A stretch of DNA of 64,000 bases from JAWLHU01 sp041690255 (GCA_041690255.1 JAWLHU010000004.1:124001-188000), one strand, 5' to 3'. Positions 15,744 through 25,049 are shown, numbered from the stretch's first letter. Made by a program: numbers and translations. The notes: generated from the sequence alone by a model not told the origin.

Positions 15744-16796
15744 GTGGAACGTCAGGTGCGTGCCCACTTTCGCGTCGTGCGGATTAACCGCTGGTCCCTG
15801 GCTCTCCTGCTGATCCTGCTCCTGGTCCTTTTGGCCTGGCCTGGCCGCCAGCATCTCCCGGCCGGTGGGCAGGCAAGTCCTCAGGTGCGTGACGGTGTTA
15901 CCATGCTGGGGCTGGACTTCTCGGGGAAGTCCGAACAGCAGGCCCGGATGATGCTCGAAGAGCTGGCCTCAGCCTACCAGACCACCCCGGTCAACGCACG
16001 GGAGTTCAACGATGCCGGGGGGCGGCTCTATGTGATTCCCGAGATCGATGGGTACGAGCTGGACGTCGAGATGACCTGGCTCCGGCTCTCGGTCGCCCCG
16101 CCCGGTGCCGAGGTGGAACCCGTCTCCCGCCCGCTGCCCGCAACCCGACGCCTCGCCGATTACCCGCAGGGGGTGATTCGCCAGGGGAACGGCGGGAAGC
16201 CGGTGATCGGGCTCCTGGTCAACGTGGACTGGGGCGAGATCGAACTGGCCAAAATGCTCCCGATCTTGCGCAAGAAGAACGTCAAGGTGACCTTCTTCGT
16301 CTCCGGCCGGTGGGCCGACAAGAACAAGAACCTCCTGAAGTTGATCGCAGATGATGGGCACGAGATCGCCACCCACGGCTACAACCTGTCCAGCGGACCG
16401 AAAGTGCTGGCGGCGGCCGGCGAGCTGCAGAGTGACATAGCCAAATCGGTTGCTGCGATCGAGGCGGTGACGGGCCGGGATGTTCGCTACTACGCCCCGC
16501 ACATGTCCGAGGTGAGCCCGGAGATTGTGCAGACGGCGGCCGACCTGAAGCTGCGGACCGTCCTCTACTCCCTCGACACGATCGACTGGCAGGAGTCCAC
16601 CACGCCGGCCATGATCCTGGCCACCTTCCAGAAGGCGAAGGCCGGCGATCTGATCCTCCTCCACCCCAAGGCGAACACCGTCACCGCTTTGGAGCAGGCG
16701 ATCGACCTGGTAACCGCCCGGGGGCTCAGACCAGTCACCCTGACCGAGGTGCTGACGGCTGATCCTGCCCGTCCATCTCAAACGGGTGGCCATTAG
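15744..16796 (+). CDS. YlxY-like polysaccharide deacetylase family protein, catalytic site degraded
   Basis: A 350-residue protein with an N-terminal membrane anchor or signal (about 16-35), a domain of about 100 residues starting VTMLGLDFSGKSEQQARMML that resembles YoaR/VanW-associated domains, and a NodB-type barrel. The canonical TFDDG is replaced by VNVDWGE, and the metal-binding HxxxH region reads THGYNL with a single His, so metal binding is probably lost. The same kind of change is known in the sporulation protein YlxY. AAGGGGTGA lies 6 bases before the GTG at 15744. It is divergent from the MFS gene. A role at the spore or cell surface without deacetylase activity is likely. Confidence 0.82.
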   Translation: MERQVRAHFRVVRINRWSLALLLILLLVLLAWPGRQHLPAGGQASPQVRDGVTMLGLDFSGKSEQQARMMLEELASAYQTTPVNAREFNDAGGRLYVIPEIDGYELDVEMTWLRLSVAPPGAEVEPVSRPLPATRRLADYPQGVIRQGNGGKPVIGLLVNVDWGEIELAKMLPILRKKNVKVTFFVSGRWADKNKNLLKLIADDGHEIATHGYNLSSGPKVLAAAGELQSDIAKSVAAIEAVTGRDVRYYAPHMSEVSPEIVQTAADLKLRTVLYSLDTIDWQESTTPAMILATFQKAKAGDLILLHPKANTVTALEQAIDLVTARGLRPVTLTEVLTADPARPSQTGGH

Positions 16797-16815
16797 GCCC
16801 TCATCGCGCGCAGAG

Positions 16816-16844
16816 GAGCGCACCTGCCTGCTGCGGGTGCGCTC
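16816..16844. terminator. Hairpin between convergent genes
   Basis: Arms GAGCGCACC (16816-16824) and GGTGCGCTC (16836-16844) form a perfect 9-bp stem between the deacetylase-like gene and the GH18 gene. Neither side has a good T-run. Confidence 0.5.
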
Positions 16845-16851
16845 TCCTTGC

Positions 16852-18693
16852 TTAACGCAGTTTCTCGTTGATCACCGGCCAGATGGTCGGCTCCTCCAGG
16901 CCCAGCCGCCAGATGGCGATGCCACCGAGCCCATACTGCGAGACCAGGTCCAGTTTCGGTGCGAGGGATCGTTCATCTTCGAAGTAGACGACCCGCTCCA
17001 GCCCGCCTTCCCAGTAGCTGAACCAGGGGACCTTGGCGACCGGGTCCCACTGGACCGTGGCGCCGGTCTTCGCGGCAAGGGCACGGGCCTGCGGGACCGA
17101 GAGGCCGCGGGCCTGGGTAGTACCCTTCACCCAATCGTAGCCGTAGGTGGCAATGCCGAGCAGGACCTTCTGTGGCTCGATCTGGCTGCTGGCGAACTGG
17201 GCGACTTTCTCCACCCACCCCACCGAAGCAACCGGTCCCGCTGTATAACCGGGGGTGTGCTCATCGTAGGCCATAATGGCGACGCGATCGGCGTACTGCC
17301 CGAGGGCGGCGTAGTCGAAGGCGCCGGACCATGCGGACTTGCGATCATCATAGGTCTTGGCGGGGATGGAAATCGTGACGCCCAGCCCCTCGGGCTTGAG
17401 ACGCTCCGACAGCTCCTTGATCAGGGCGGTGTAGTTCGCTCGCTGATCGGGCGGCACGTTTTCGATGTCGATATCGATGCCGTCCAGCCCGAGGGTCTGG
17501 GCCGCCTTCAACATCTGTTCGATGGCGTGAGCCCGGACGGTAGGGTCGCCGAGCACGGAGCGGGCTACGTTGGCATCGAACCCGGACCCCCGGTAGTTGT
17601 GGACAAGCCCATAGACGCGAAGGCCACGCTCCTTGGCGGTGGCCATCAACTCCGGGTAGGAGCGGGTGGACAGGTTGCCGTTCGCATCGATCTGGAGTTG
17701 GAAGTTGACGACCATGTCAGCGCTGTCGCCGGCCTGGTTGAGCGACTGGAGCGCCCGACCATCACCCTGCCAGTCCTCGGCATAGTAGCCAATGACCAGG
17801 GGACGACCCGTCGGCAGGGGCTGCGGGTGGGTGGGCTCGGTCGGCGGGAGCATGACCAGGTAGTCCAGCGGGATCAGCCCGGGGAGGATCCACTGGGCGT
17901 GACCGGGCTGCGGGCGAGGTGTATCGGCAGGCTCGCTCGGCGGTGCCTCCTGACCGGGGCCGGCGGGATCCGGGGTCTCGGGCTCCGGATCAGGGTCAGC
18001 CGGGGCAGGGCCTTCAGGTGCAGGTTCCTCGGGTGCCGGGGCGCCGGGCTCCGGTGTCTCGGGCTCCTGGACCGGTGCTTCGGGCTCTGGCTGCTCAGGC
18101 GACGGGGAGTCCGGAGATGGACCAGAGGCGGGATCCGGGCTCTCTGACGGTGGCGGCGGGGCTGGCGGGGCTGGCGGGGTGGGTACCTCCTGCGACGGGG
18201 AGTCTGGCGCCCTGGTCGGCGGCGGGGTTACGGCCTCCTCCGGTGCGGGGATGCGGAGCACCTGACCAGGCTTTACGCTTCGATCGCTCAACTGGTTCAG
18301 CCAGATCAGTGTCTCACTCGTCGTTCCATAGCTTGCGGCGATATGGGAGAGAGACTCCCCTTCTTTAACGGTGTGGATCGTTGCCCGCTTGTAGGCATCA
18401 GCCCGATTCAGGGCCTGAAAGGTCCACTGATCAGCCAGACCATCGGCCACAAGGCCCGAGTTCTGCTCGAACTGAGTCACCGCTGCCCGGGTGCGCGGGC
18501 CGAAGACCCCATCGGCAGAACCGACCGCGTAGCCCAGACTGTTTAGCCGGCGCTGCAGCTCGGCCACATCCGCCCCAATCCGTCCCACATACAGGCTGCG
18601 GCTCCCAAATGGAGCCGCCAGGACCGATGTGCCGATAGCCAGGATCACAAGAATTCCGGTCAGAAGGACCCATGGCGTACGTCCTGCCTTCAC
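16852..18693 (-). CDS. Secreted GH18 hydrolase with peptidoglycan-binding and LysM domains
   Basis: A 613-residue protein. It has a signal peptide (about 1-26), a PG_binding_1 domain (about 35-96, with LQRRLNSLGY and GVFGPRTRAAV), a LysM domain (106-149), a Pro/Glu/Ser-rich linker of about 130 residues, and a GH18 barrel from about 300 to the end. The catalytic motif DGIDIDIE (DxxDxDxE) is intact. Spore cortex or coat hydrolases such as YaaH/SleL and YvbX have this design, so it probably cuts spore peptidoglycan during germination or maturation. GGAGGTGG lies just before the GTG at 18693. Confidence 0.9.
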   Translation of the reverse strand: MKAGRTPWVLLTGILVILAIGTSVLAAPFGSRSLYVGRIGADVAELQRRLNSLGYAVGSADGVFGPRTRAAVTQFEQNSGLVADGLADQWTFQALNRADAYKRATIHTVKEGESLSHIAASYGTTSETLIWLNQLSDRSVKPGQVLRIPAPEEAVTPPPTRAPDSPSQEVPTPPAPPAPPPPSESPDPASGPSPDSPSPEQPEPEAPVQEPETPEPGAPAPEEPAPEGPAPADPDPEPETPDPAGPGQEAPPSEPADTPRPQPGHAQWILPGLIPLDYLVMLPPTEPTHPQPLPTGRPLVIGYYAEDWQGDGRALQSLNQAGDSADMVVNFQLQIDANGNLSTRSYPELMATAKERGLRVYGLVHNYRGSGFDANVARSVLGDPTVRAHAIEQMLKAAQTLGLDGIDIDIENVPPDQRANYTALIKELSERLKPEGLGVTISIPAKTYDDRKSAWSGAFDYAALGQYADRVAIMAYDEHTPGYTAGPVASVGWVEKVAQFASSQIEPQKVLLGIATYGYDWVKGTTQARGLSVPQARALAAKTGATVQWDPVAKVPWFSYWEGGLERVVYFEDERSLAPKLDLVSQYGLGGIAIWRLGLEEPTIWPVINEKLR

Positions 18694-18791
18694 CTGTCCA
18701 CCTCCGAGCGGTTCTGATAGTCACTTGCGATTATACGTTCTGTAAACGTTTTATGTCATGGGGAAGCCTGCTGGCAGTTTCGCTGCCAATG

Positions 18792-18822
18792 CGAAAACGG
18801 GAGCCACCGCAGGGTGACTCCC
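18792..18822 (-). terminator. Terminator after pepF
   Basis: Arms 18799-18808 and 18813-18822 (GGGAGTCACC with GGTGGCTCCC on the minus strand, one G-T pair) followed by GTTTTCG, about 37 bases after the pepF stop. Confidence 0.75.
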
Positions 18823-18858
18823 GACTCGACTGCTCAGCGCCAGTCAAAGATAGTCGAA

Positions 18859-20655
18859 TTACCCCAGTCGTTCCAACTCGTCCACCCAAGAGGCGAACAA
18901 GGCTACCGGGTACTCGAATGTGGCGGCTGCCCCAGGATCGATCCCAGCTTCCGACAGGAGTTGGGCCGGCGGCGCCGACGACCCGCTTCGCAGGAACCTC
19001 AGGTAGCGAGCGACCGCGTCCTCCCCTGTCCTCTGAATCGCTGAGGCACAGCCGGCCGCTGCAGAGATGCCTACGGCATATTGGTAGGAAAAGTAGCCCA
19101 TGTAGTGTTGCGGTGGCCGAAGCCACTGCGCCCCCAGCCCTTCCGCGGAGATCTCCAGGGCGTCACCGTAGAACCGTTTCAATACTACCATATTTGTCGA
19201 GGTAAACGACTCATACGTAAGTGGTTGCCCCCGTTCAGCCATCTCGTGAACTGCCAACTGGAACGATGCGGCGATCGCACCGAAGTAGTAGTTGGTCACG
19301 AAAGCGTTAAGGACCCGGGTAAGGAGGTGGCGCCGAACGGCCGACTCCTGCTGCGTACTCAGGAGATACTGCGCCAGGAGAACCTCATTCATCGTGGATG
19401 CAGTTTCGGCCAGCACAGCCGGGTACTTCCCATAGACGATGGGCTGCGCTGACTGGGACAGGGTAGAGTGAAGAGCATGCCCCAGTTCGTGTGCCAGGAC
19501 AAAGACATCATCCAGCGTCCCCGACCAGTGCAGGGAGATGGCCGGATGGTACCCGTAACAGTCCCGAGAGAACGGTACGACCGACTTTCCCTGGTTGCCA
19601 GCCCAGTCGCACCACCGCTCGTCACGGGCCCGCTCAAGAAGATGCAGGTATTCCGGCCCCAGTGTAGCCATGGCCCTGATTATGAGTGCGAACGCATCCG
19701 CAAAGCTGAATCGGGTTGCCACGTCGGGATCCAAGGGAACCCCCATGTCATACGGCGCCAGGCGACAGACACCCAGTTTGCGTCGGCGAAGCTCCAGGTA
19801 CCGGCGCAGGTGGACGCTGCCCAACTCCGCCGTCTCGAGGAAGCTGGTGAAGACTTCCTCAGAAAGCCCATCCTTCGCCAGGTAAAAGTCGAGGGATGTT
19901 CGGTGCCGACGAAGCTGAGCGAGCATGACGTCCCGCTTCACCGCTCCAGCCAAGGCAGCCGAGAGGCTGTTCCTGTGGGCCAGGTAGCCCCGGTTTAGCG
20001 ACTCGAACGCCGCCTTTCGCACCGCCCGATCCGACGACTGATAGAGCCGGGAAAGCGAACCCAGGGAAACCGGTACCGAACTCCCATCATCGTCCCGTAC
20101 AGGATCGAATCGCATGTCAGCATGGACGACACTGCCGTAGACCGAAAGGGGTACCTGCGTCAGTTCGCTGACCTGAGCTAGTACCGATTCCGCCTCCGCC
20201 CCCAGGGTGTGCTGTCGCTCATCGATCAGGTCCATGAGGAGCTTCCGATATGTGCGAAGCCCCTGGCTCTCCCTGAGGAACGCGTGGATCTGCTCTTCAG
20301 ATAGGCCGAGCAGTTCTGGCCGGAAGAAGGAGACTGCCGACTCGACTTGCGCGGCCAATGCCCGGGCCTGCTCGTGCAGACCCACCCGTTCGGGATCTCC
20401 CTGGTCCTCCGCCAGTCTGTTCGACGCGTAGTAGTCAATCCGATCAAACCGCCAGCGGATCTCATCCCGATGCTGAAGGCACGCGAGGAGCACCTCGGCG
20501 CTATCCCCGAGCCTCCCGGCAAACCGGCCGTGGTCAACGAGTGTCGCTCGAAGCGCGACCACGTCCGCCGCCCAGGTCTGGTGGTCAGGGTACAGCCCTT
20601 CCAGATCCCACGTCTGGTGCACTGGGACTTGGGCACGACTTTGCCGTTTACTCAT
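18859..20655 (-). CDS. pepF: Oligoendopeptidase F family protein (M3B)
   Basis: A cytoplasmic zinc metallopeptidase of 598 residues that cuts short peptides. The zinc site HELGH is in VLAHELGHALHSTLSQ, and the third ligand Glu is about 25 residues on, in LAETASTMNEVLL. The C-terminal stretch AVGISAAAGCASAIQ is typical of this family. The ATG at 20655 overlaps the stop of the ankyrin gene; the frame is open to 20751 but those codons belong to that gene. AGGTG lies a suitable distance upstream. The overlap suggests that pepF is translated together with the ankyrin gene. Confidence 0.93.
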   Translation of the reverse strand: MSKRQSRAQVPVHQTWDLEGLYPDHQTWAADVVALRATLVDHGRFAGRLGDSAEVLLACLQHRDEIRWRFDRIDYYASNRLAEDQGDPERVGLHEQARALAAQVESAVSFFRPELLGLSEEQIHAFLRESQGLRTYRKLLMDLIDERQHTLGAEAESVLAQVSELTQVPLSVYGSVVHADMRFDPVRDDDGSSVPVSLGSLSRLYQSSDRAVRKAAFESLNRGYLAHRNSLSAALAGAVKRDVMLAQLRRHRTSLDFYLAKDGLSEEVFTSFLETAELGSVHLRRYLELRRRKLGVCRLAPYDMGVPLDPDVATRFSFADAFALIIRAMATLGPEYLHLLERARDERWCDWAGNQGKSVVPFSRDCYGYHPAISLHWSGTLDDVFVLAHELGHALHSTLSQSAQPIVYGKYPAVLAETASTMNEVLLAQYLLSTQQESAVRRHLLTRVLNAFVTNYYFGAIAASFQLAVHEMAERGQPLTYESFTSTNMVVLKRFYGDALEISAEGLGAQWLRPPQHYMGYFSYQYAVGISAAAGCASAIQRTGEDAVARYLRFLRSGSSAPPAQLLSEAGIDPGAAATFEYPVALFASWVDELERLG

Positions 20656-21109
20656 AACTCGCCAGCACCTCCCGAACCGCCACGTGATCCGGGTATCCGG
20701 CCATGTCCACAGCTGAATCACCGTCGTGAGTACGTAAGGTTTCGTCCGCACCGGCAGGGATTAGCCGTGTGACAACAGTGACATGCCCTTGTTCGGCAGC
20801 ACAAGTCGCGGGGGTCATCCCAAGGTTGGTCTGGGCGTTTGCGCTCGCCCTTTGGGTCAGACACCACTCCACCATGCGATGATGCCCCCAATGAGCGGCA
20901 CCTTCCAGTAGAGTCAGCCCCCGATGTCCGCCCACCGAGACGGCGCCAGCGTTCCGCAGGATCTCGGCCACAGCCTGGTTGTCTGCGGTGGCACAGAGCG
21001 GAGTGATCTCCGATGCCATGCTCCTGGTGACACCTTCCTTATGTTCCCTTACCCACGAGCCGGTCCGAGCCAGCCCCCGGTCGATCGCAGCAGAAATGTT
21101 ATGGATCAT
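20648..21109 (-). CDS. Ankyrin-repeat protein
   Basis: A 153-residue protein with three to four ankyrin repeats (TPLCATADNQAVAEILRNAGA; GLTLLEGAAHWGHHRMVEWCL; GMTPATCAAEQGHVTVVTRLI; TLRTHDGDSAVDMAGY). Ankyrin repeats bind proteins; the partner is unknown. The ATG at 21109 has AAGGGGGG 6 bases upstream; the longer frame from 21247 lacks such a site. Its last codons overlap pepF by 8 bases, so it may act with the peptidase. Confidence 0.8.
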   Translation of the reverse strand: MIHNISAAIDRGLARTGSWVREHKEGVTRSMASEITPLCATADNQAVAEILRNAGAVSVGGHRGLTLLEGAAHWGHHRMVEWCLTQRASANAQTNLGMTPATCAAEQGHVTVVTRLIPAGADETLRTHDGDSAVDMAGYPDHVAVREVLASYE

Positions 21110-21267
21110 GCGATTCCCCCCTTGTGAGAACCACCATACCACCAGCCACGAGACCATCACAGCGTGCATTTTCCCTGGATTTCGACAGGTAGGACATGCC
21201 AGGGAATTCTCCCTAGCCCCTCGAATCACTAAGCACAGGGCAGGCAATGTAATTGAGGGGGCTATCC

Positions 21268-23817
21268 ATGCGACACGATCTACCCCTAGTTGGGCGGTCC
21301 GCAGAACTCGCCCTCTGTCGCGATCGGCTGCAACTGGGGGCGGGGGGCATTCTACTGGTCGCCGGCGAGGCTGGAGCAGGCAAGACCCGGCTCGTACTGT
21401 CGTGCCTGGAAGAGGCGAAGGCGCTGGGCTACAGCACTTCGCTGGTCAGCAATCCCGGTCCGGGTCCCTCCCCCCGTATGGGATTGTGGAGTCAGTTACC
21501 GTTCGGGGGGGGTCTACCCGCAGACCCTTATCGACTGGCTCAGCAGGTCGCTGCTCAGTTACATGCAGAGCCAAGCCTACTCATCCTGGAGGACATCCAC
21601 TGGGCGGATACCACGTCCCTTGAGGTCCTCCGCTACCTGCCTGGGGTGATGACCTCAGGCCCAACCTTCCTGGTCCTCTCGTACCGTCCCGAGGAGTTGT
21701 TCACGGGCCATCCGTTGCATGGCGTTCTGCCCATCCTGCACAGGGGCAGGGCAGATGTGATCCAACTCAGTCCTCTCACCGAGGTCGACGTGGAACACCT
21801 GGCCCGTTCGGTCGGCAGGCCGGAGATCAGCGCCGACCTGTTCAGGCGATCCGGGGGCAACCCGTTCTTTACCTGTGCCTTGCTGGATGCGGACGCAGGG
21901 GCAATCCCTCAGGTTGTCCGGTATGCAGTTGACGAGCAGCTACATCGGCTGGACACCAATACCAGAGACCTGCTCCGGACGGTTGCAGTCATGGGAGACA
22001 GCTTCGCTTACCAACACCTTATTCCGCTAACATTGTGGTCTGAGGAAAGGCTGCTGCACGCGTTGGAAGAGGCAACTGTGCGGGGAATCCTGGAGGAGAT
22101 CCCCGACGGATTCCGCTTCCGCCACCGTCTGGTCCGAGAGATCCTCTACACAGAGTCGATTGCCCCGCGTCGGATGCGCCTGCATCGGATCATTGCGGAC
22201 CTTGTGGATGATGTGGCTGCACGTGCCCATCACCTCGCGAGCGCCGGTGTCCACGAAGCCGTTCCCGCGCTGCAGGAGGCTGGCCGTCAGTCCCTGAACC
22301 TCGGTGACTATTCGACTGCGTATCAGTTCCTGATGCAATCGGTGCAGCTTCTACCCTCGGCGGCTTCCGGGGAGGTGCTTCTCCTCGCTGGGGCGGCGGC
22401 CCGACACGCCGCTCCCAGGCGGGCCGCCAGCCTCTTCCTGGAGGCTAAGCAGGCGGGGAACGATGCCGTAGTTGCTGCGCTGGCTGACCAAGCGCTAGCC
22501 TGGATCGCCTCCCATGAGGGGCACGAACGGGCTCCCCTCCTCATGGACAGAGCGCACAGGGCCCTGATGGAGGTCTGGCAGACTCCACGATTGGGTGTGC
22601 TGCAAGCGCTGATTTCCGGGAGGCGTTCCTCTTCACCTGGTTGCATGGACGGCATCGCCTATGTCTACCTGTCCAGCGGGCGGCCAGATTCGGCCCGAAA
22701 CCTGCTGGATGAGGTGCGACGCGAGGCCGGCTCTTCCCTCGGAGAGTTCGATGCGGATGTATTGGCCGAGGTCGCCCTGCTAAAAGGTGACCTCGATACA
22801 GCGTTCTGGTTCTGGCAAGCAGGTGTGGATGATGCACTTGGTCGTCGGAACTATGCTGCAGCACTCCACCGGTTGGCGATCTGGCTTGAGCATCTGGTGC
22901 TCGATCGCGGAACCGACCGGGCCGCCATTGAGCAAGTGGCTTCGCGGTTGACGGAACTGGTCCCTGCGGCCCGCCGTACCGGCCTATATGACATGGGATC
23001 AAGGGGACCGCTACAGGCGCTCTGGTACGTCGACGGAGATTGGGAGTCTATCCGTTATGAGCATGCAACCTTGCCGCCCACCTGGCAGGCATACAGCCGT
23101 CGGTGGCAGGTGAGGGTCGATCTTGCCGAGAACCGGCTCGCTGACGCCTCCGCCGCGCTGCTTGGAAGCTTGACCCCTGGTCGTTCTCCCCGATTTGGAG
23201 AGTTCCGGTACGCCATGAGCGCAATGACGACCCTCGCCACACTCCGGTTGCGGGAGGGGGATCTCCCCAAAGCCGAGGCCTGGCTGACGACCGTTGACCA
23301 GTGGCAATCCGGCCCCCGACCGAGCCCGTACAACGACTTGGAGAACCTGCTTGCCTGGACAGAATATTGGCGAGCGGCTGGGCTGCCTGACCGGGCGTTG
23401 GAGTCAGCCCTGGCCGTGCGTGACCAGGCGATGGTCTGTCAGCGCACGACGTCGGCGCTCTTACCGGCCCTGCTCCACTTGGGTCAACTGGATTTGGAGC
23501 GGTCCAGCGAGCATCTCGAGGCGGCAGCCCTTTTGGCAGAGCAATCCGGCCAACGGCGTCTGCAAGATGAAGTCGCCAAGAAACGCCCAAGAGAAACTTC
23601 TCCTCGTCCTATGGGGCTGACCAACCGGGAACTGGAGATTGCCGCATTAGTGGCACGAGGGCTGACCGACAGGGAGATTGCAGTGCGACTTGTCATCAGC
23701 CCGCGAACCGTAGATGGTCATCTGCGGAATGTATTCGCAAAGCTGAAAATCTCATCCCGGGCAGGCCTGGCAGTTTGGGTGGCACGTCAAGGCCTCCTCC
23801 CACCCGATGGGGAGTAA
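21268..23817 (+). CDS. LuxR-family regulator with AAA ATPase domain (MalT/LAL-like)
   Basis: A large regulator of 849 residues. The N-terminal AAA+/STAND ATPase starts LVGRSAELALC and has Walker A GEAGAGKT (33-40) and Walker B SLLILEDIHWAD. A long helical, TPR-like sensor region follows, then a C-terminal LuxR helix-turn-helix (about 785-849: LTNRELEIAALVARGLTDREIA and RTVDGHLRNVFAKLKI). Such proteins activate transcription after binding a small ligand; this ligand is unknown. GAGGGGG lies 7 bases before the ATG at 21268. It is divergent from the ankyrin gene. The next gene downstream, the peroxiredoxin, has its own promoter. Confidence 0.88.
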   Translation: MRHDLPLVGRSAELALCRDRLQLGAGGILLVAGEAGAGKTRLVLSCLEEAKALGYSTSLVSNPGPGPSPRMGLWSQLPFGGGLPADPYRLAQQVAAQLHAEPSLLILEDIHWADTTSLEVLRYLPGVMTSGPTFLVLSYRPEELFTGHPLHGVLPILHRGRADVIQLSPLTEVDVEHLARSVGRPEISADLFRRSGGNPFFTCALLDADAGAIPQVVRYAVDEQLHRLDTNTRDLLRTVAVMGDSFAYQHLIPLTLWSEERLLHALEEATVRGILEEIPDGFRFRHRLVREILYTESIAPRRMRLHRIIADLVDDVAARAHHLASAGVHEAVPALQEAGRQSLNLGDYSTAYQFLMQSVQLLPSAASGEVLLLAGAAARHAAPRRAASLFLEAKQAGNDAVVAALADQALAWIASHEGHERAPLLMDRAHRALMEVWQTPRLGVLQALISGRRSSSPGCMDGIAYVYLSSGRPDSARNLLDEVRREAGSSLGEFDADVLAEVALLKGDLDTAFWFWQAGVDDALGRRNYAAALHRLAIWLEHLVLDRGTDRAAIEQVASRLTELVPAARRTGLYDMGSRGPLQALWYVDGDWESIRYEHATLPPTWQAYSRRWQVRVDLAENRLADASAALLGSLTPGRSPRFGEFRYAMSAMTTLATLRLREGDLPKAEAWLTTVDQWQSGPRPSPYNDLENLLAWTEYWRAAGLPDRALESALAVRDQAMVCQRTTSALLPALLHLGQLDLERSSEHLEAAALLAEQSGQRRLQDEVAKKRPRETSPRPMGLTNRELEIAALVARGLTDREIAVRLVISPRTVDGHLRNVFAKLKISSRAGLAVWVARQGLLPPDGE

Positions 23818-24085
23818 GGGCACCAGAGCTTCATCCTCCTAAGTAAGGCGCTATCGACCGAAGTGAGCATTCGTCCCGGACAGGAACAGACTTCCGCCGT
23901 CCCATCCCTCGGGGTGTGTTCAATGCCCTGAAGGATTTGGGACGGCTCTCGTCTGCCCGTAACCCACTGACCGAGCTTGCTCTCGTGAGTCACGCAAAAG
24001 TGGCTCAACGGAGACAGGGCATGCGAAAAAGAACAACCACGGAACGCCACGCGAAAAATGACCACACGAACTTAAAGGTCCTCTG
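23818..24085. other. Gene-free stretch before the peroxiredoxin promoter
   Basis: About 270 bases with no convincing gene, hairpin terminator or repeat. Open frames on both strands lack ribosome sites and look like shadows. Confidence 0.6.
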
Positions 24086-24119
24086 TTGACAATGATTCTA
24101 AATGAGAGTTAGAATCATT
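24086..24119 (+). promoter_or_regulatory. Peroxiredoxin promoter inside a PerR/Fur-like operator
   Basis: TTGACA (24086-24091) and TTAGAA (24109-24114) are separated by exactly 17 bases. A perfect 11-bp inverted repeat, AATGATTCTAA (24091-24101) and TTAGAATCATT (24109-24119), with a 7-base centre overlaps both elements. The AT-rich dyad and its place before a peroxidase gene suggest a PerR or Fur family repressor, although the repeat is longer and more widely spaced than a standard Per box. Confidence 0.75.
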
Positions 24120-24174
24120 CCGTGTTGGATACCCCGGCGGGTATACAACTAATGTATCACGGAGGTGTCCTTTC

Positions 24175-24786
24175 ATGCCTAAGATCGGTCAGCCGGCTCC
24201 AGACTTCGCCATTCAGTCCACGCAGGGCCCCATCTCTCTCTCGCAGTTCCGTGGTCAGTGGGTTGTTCTCTTCGCTCATCCTGCAGACTTCACCCCGGTC
24301 TGCACCACTGAGTTCATCGGCTTCGCTCAGCTGAACGACCAGTTCAAGGCCCTCAACACCCAACTCATCGGTCTCTCGGTCGATGGGATCTACTCCCACA
24401 TCGCCTGGTTGCGGGATATCAAGCAGAACTACGGAATCGAGATCCCCTTCCCGGTCCTGGCCGATACCGACAAGGAGGTCGCCAATCTCTACGATCTCGT
24501 CGATGAGGCGAGCGGGCTGACGATTCGGGGCGTCTTCGTCATCGATCCCGAGGGAATCCTCCGGTTCTCCGCCTACTACCCGATTGAGCTCGGTCGTTGG
24601 ATGGAGGAGTTCGTCCGGGTGGTCAAGGCTCTTCAGGCCGTCGACAGGAACGGTACCGCGGCGCCGGCGAACTGGCAGCCGGGTCAGCCGATGATCGTTC
24701 CTGCCCCAAAGACCCTGGAGGACTCCTACAAGCGCGACGGTGCCGATGGAGCCGAGACCTGGTACCTCGCCAAGCGGAGCGTCTAG
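24175..24786 (+). CDS. Peroxiredoxin, 1-Cys (Prx6-like)
   Basis: A 203-residue AhpC/TSA-family peroxidase that reduces peroxides. The peroxidatic Cys is C43 in HPADFTPVCTTEF, and it is the only cysteine in the protein, so it must work as a 1-Cys enzyme with an external thiol. The extended C-terminal domain (from about 150, PGQPMIVPAPKTLEDSY) is typical of Prx6-type enzymes. GGAGGTG lies 7 bases before the ATG. An inverted repeat over its promoter suggests peroxide- or metal-dependent control. The small gene at 24788 follows one base after the stop. Confidence 0.93.
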   Translation: MPKIGQPAPDFAIQSTQGPISLSQFRGQWVVLFAHPADFTPVCTTEFIGFAQLNDQFKALNTQLIGLSVDGIYSHIAWLRDIKQNYGIEIPFPVLADTDKEVANLYDLVDEASGLTIRGVFVIDPEGILRFSAYYPIELGRWMEEFVRVVKALQAVDRNGTAAPANWQPGQPMIVPAPKTLEDSYKRDGADGAETWYLAKRSV

Positions 24787-24787
24787 C

Positions 24788-25033
24788 GTGGAGATGAAAG
24801 ATCTGAGGAAAGCCTCTTGCGGCGGCGATCCGCTCGGATTCATGAAACGAGCGGTGAAGAGCGTCTCGGGAAGCCTGAAGTCAGGAGATGAAGTGGCTTT
24901 CATCTTCAACCCAGAGCGCTTCAACCTCGGCCCGGCTGTTCTCCAGGTGATCGCTGGTCAGAATGGCATGAGCATATCTGAGCAGAACCAGGTGAGCAGC
25001 GAAGAAGCGCACGTCCGGTTCCGCAGAATCTAG
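24788..25033 (+). CDS. Small protein, possibly TusA/SirA-like
   Basis: An 81-residue protein starting right after the peroxiredoxin stop, at a GTG with CGGAG 8 bases upstream. The order of segments (DLRKASCGGDPLGFMKRA, then LKSGDEVAFIFNPE, then a helix and VRFRRI) resembles the two-strand, two-helix TusA/SirA fold, which has a Cys near the N-terminus. The CP motif is replaced by CGGDP, so the identity is tentative. It is probably translated with the peroxiredoxin and could be a thiol partner for its single Cys. That is inference. Confidence 0.6.
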   Translation: MEMKDLRKASCGGDPLGFMKRAVKSVSGSLKSGDEVAFIFNPERFNLGPAVLQVIAGQNGMSISEQNQVSSEEAHVRFRRI

Positions 25034-25049
25034 TGGCAACAAGCCTCTG

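Noticed and set aside
16786..18147. 453-codon plus-strand frame over the GH18 gene
   Set aside because: Antisense to a clear multidomain hydrolase; its low-complexity end mirrors the Pro-rich linker.
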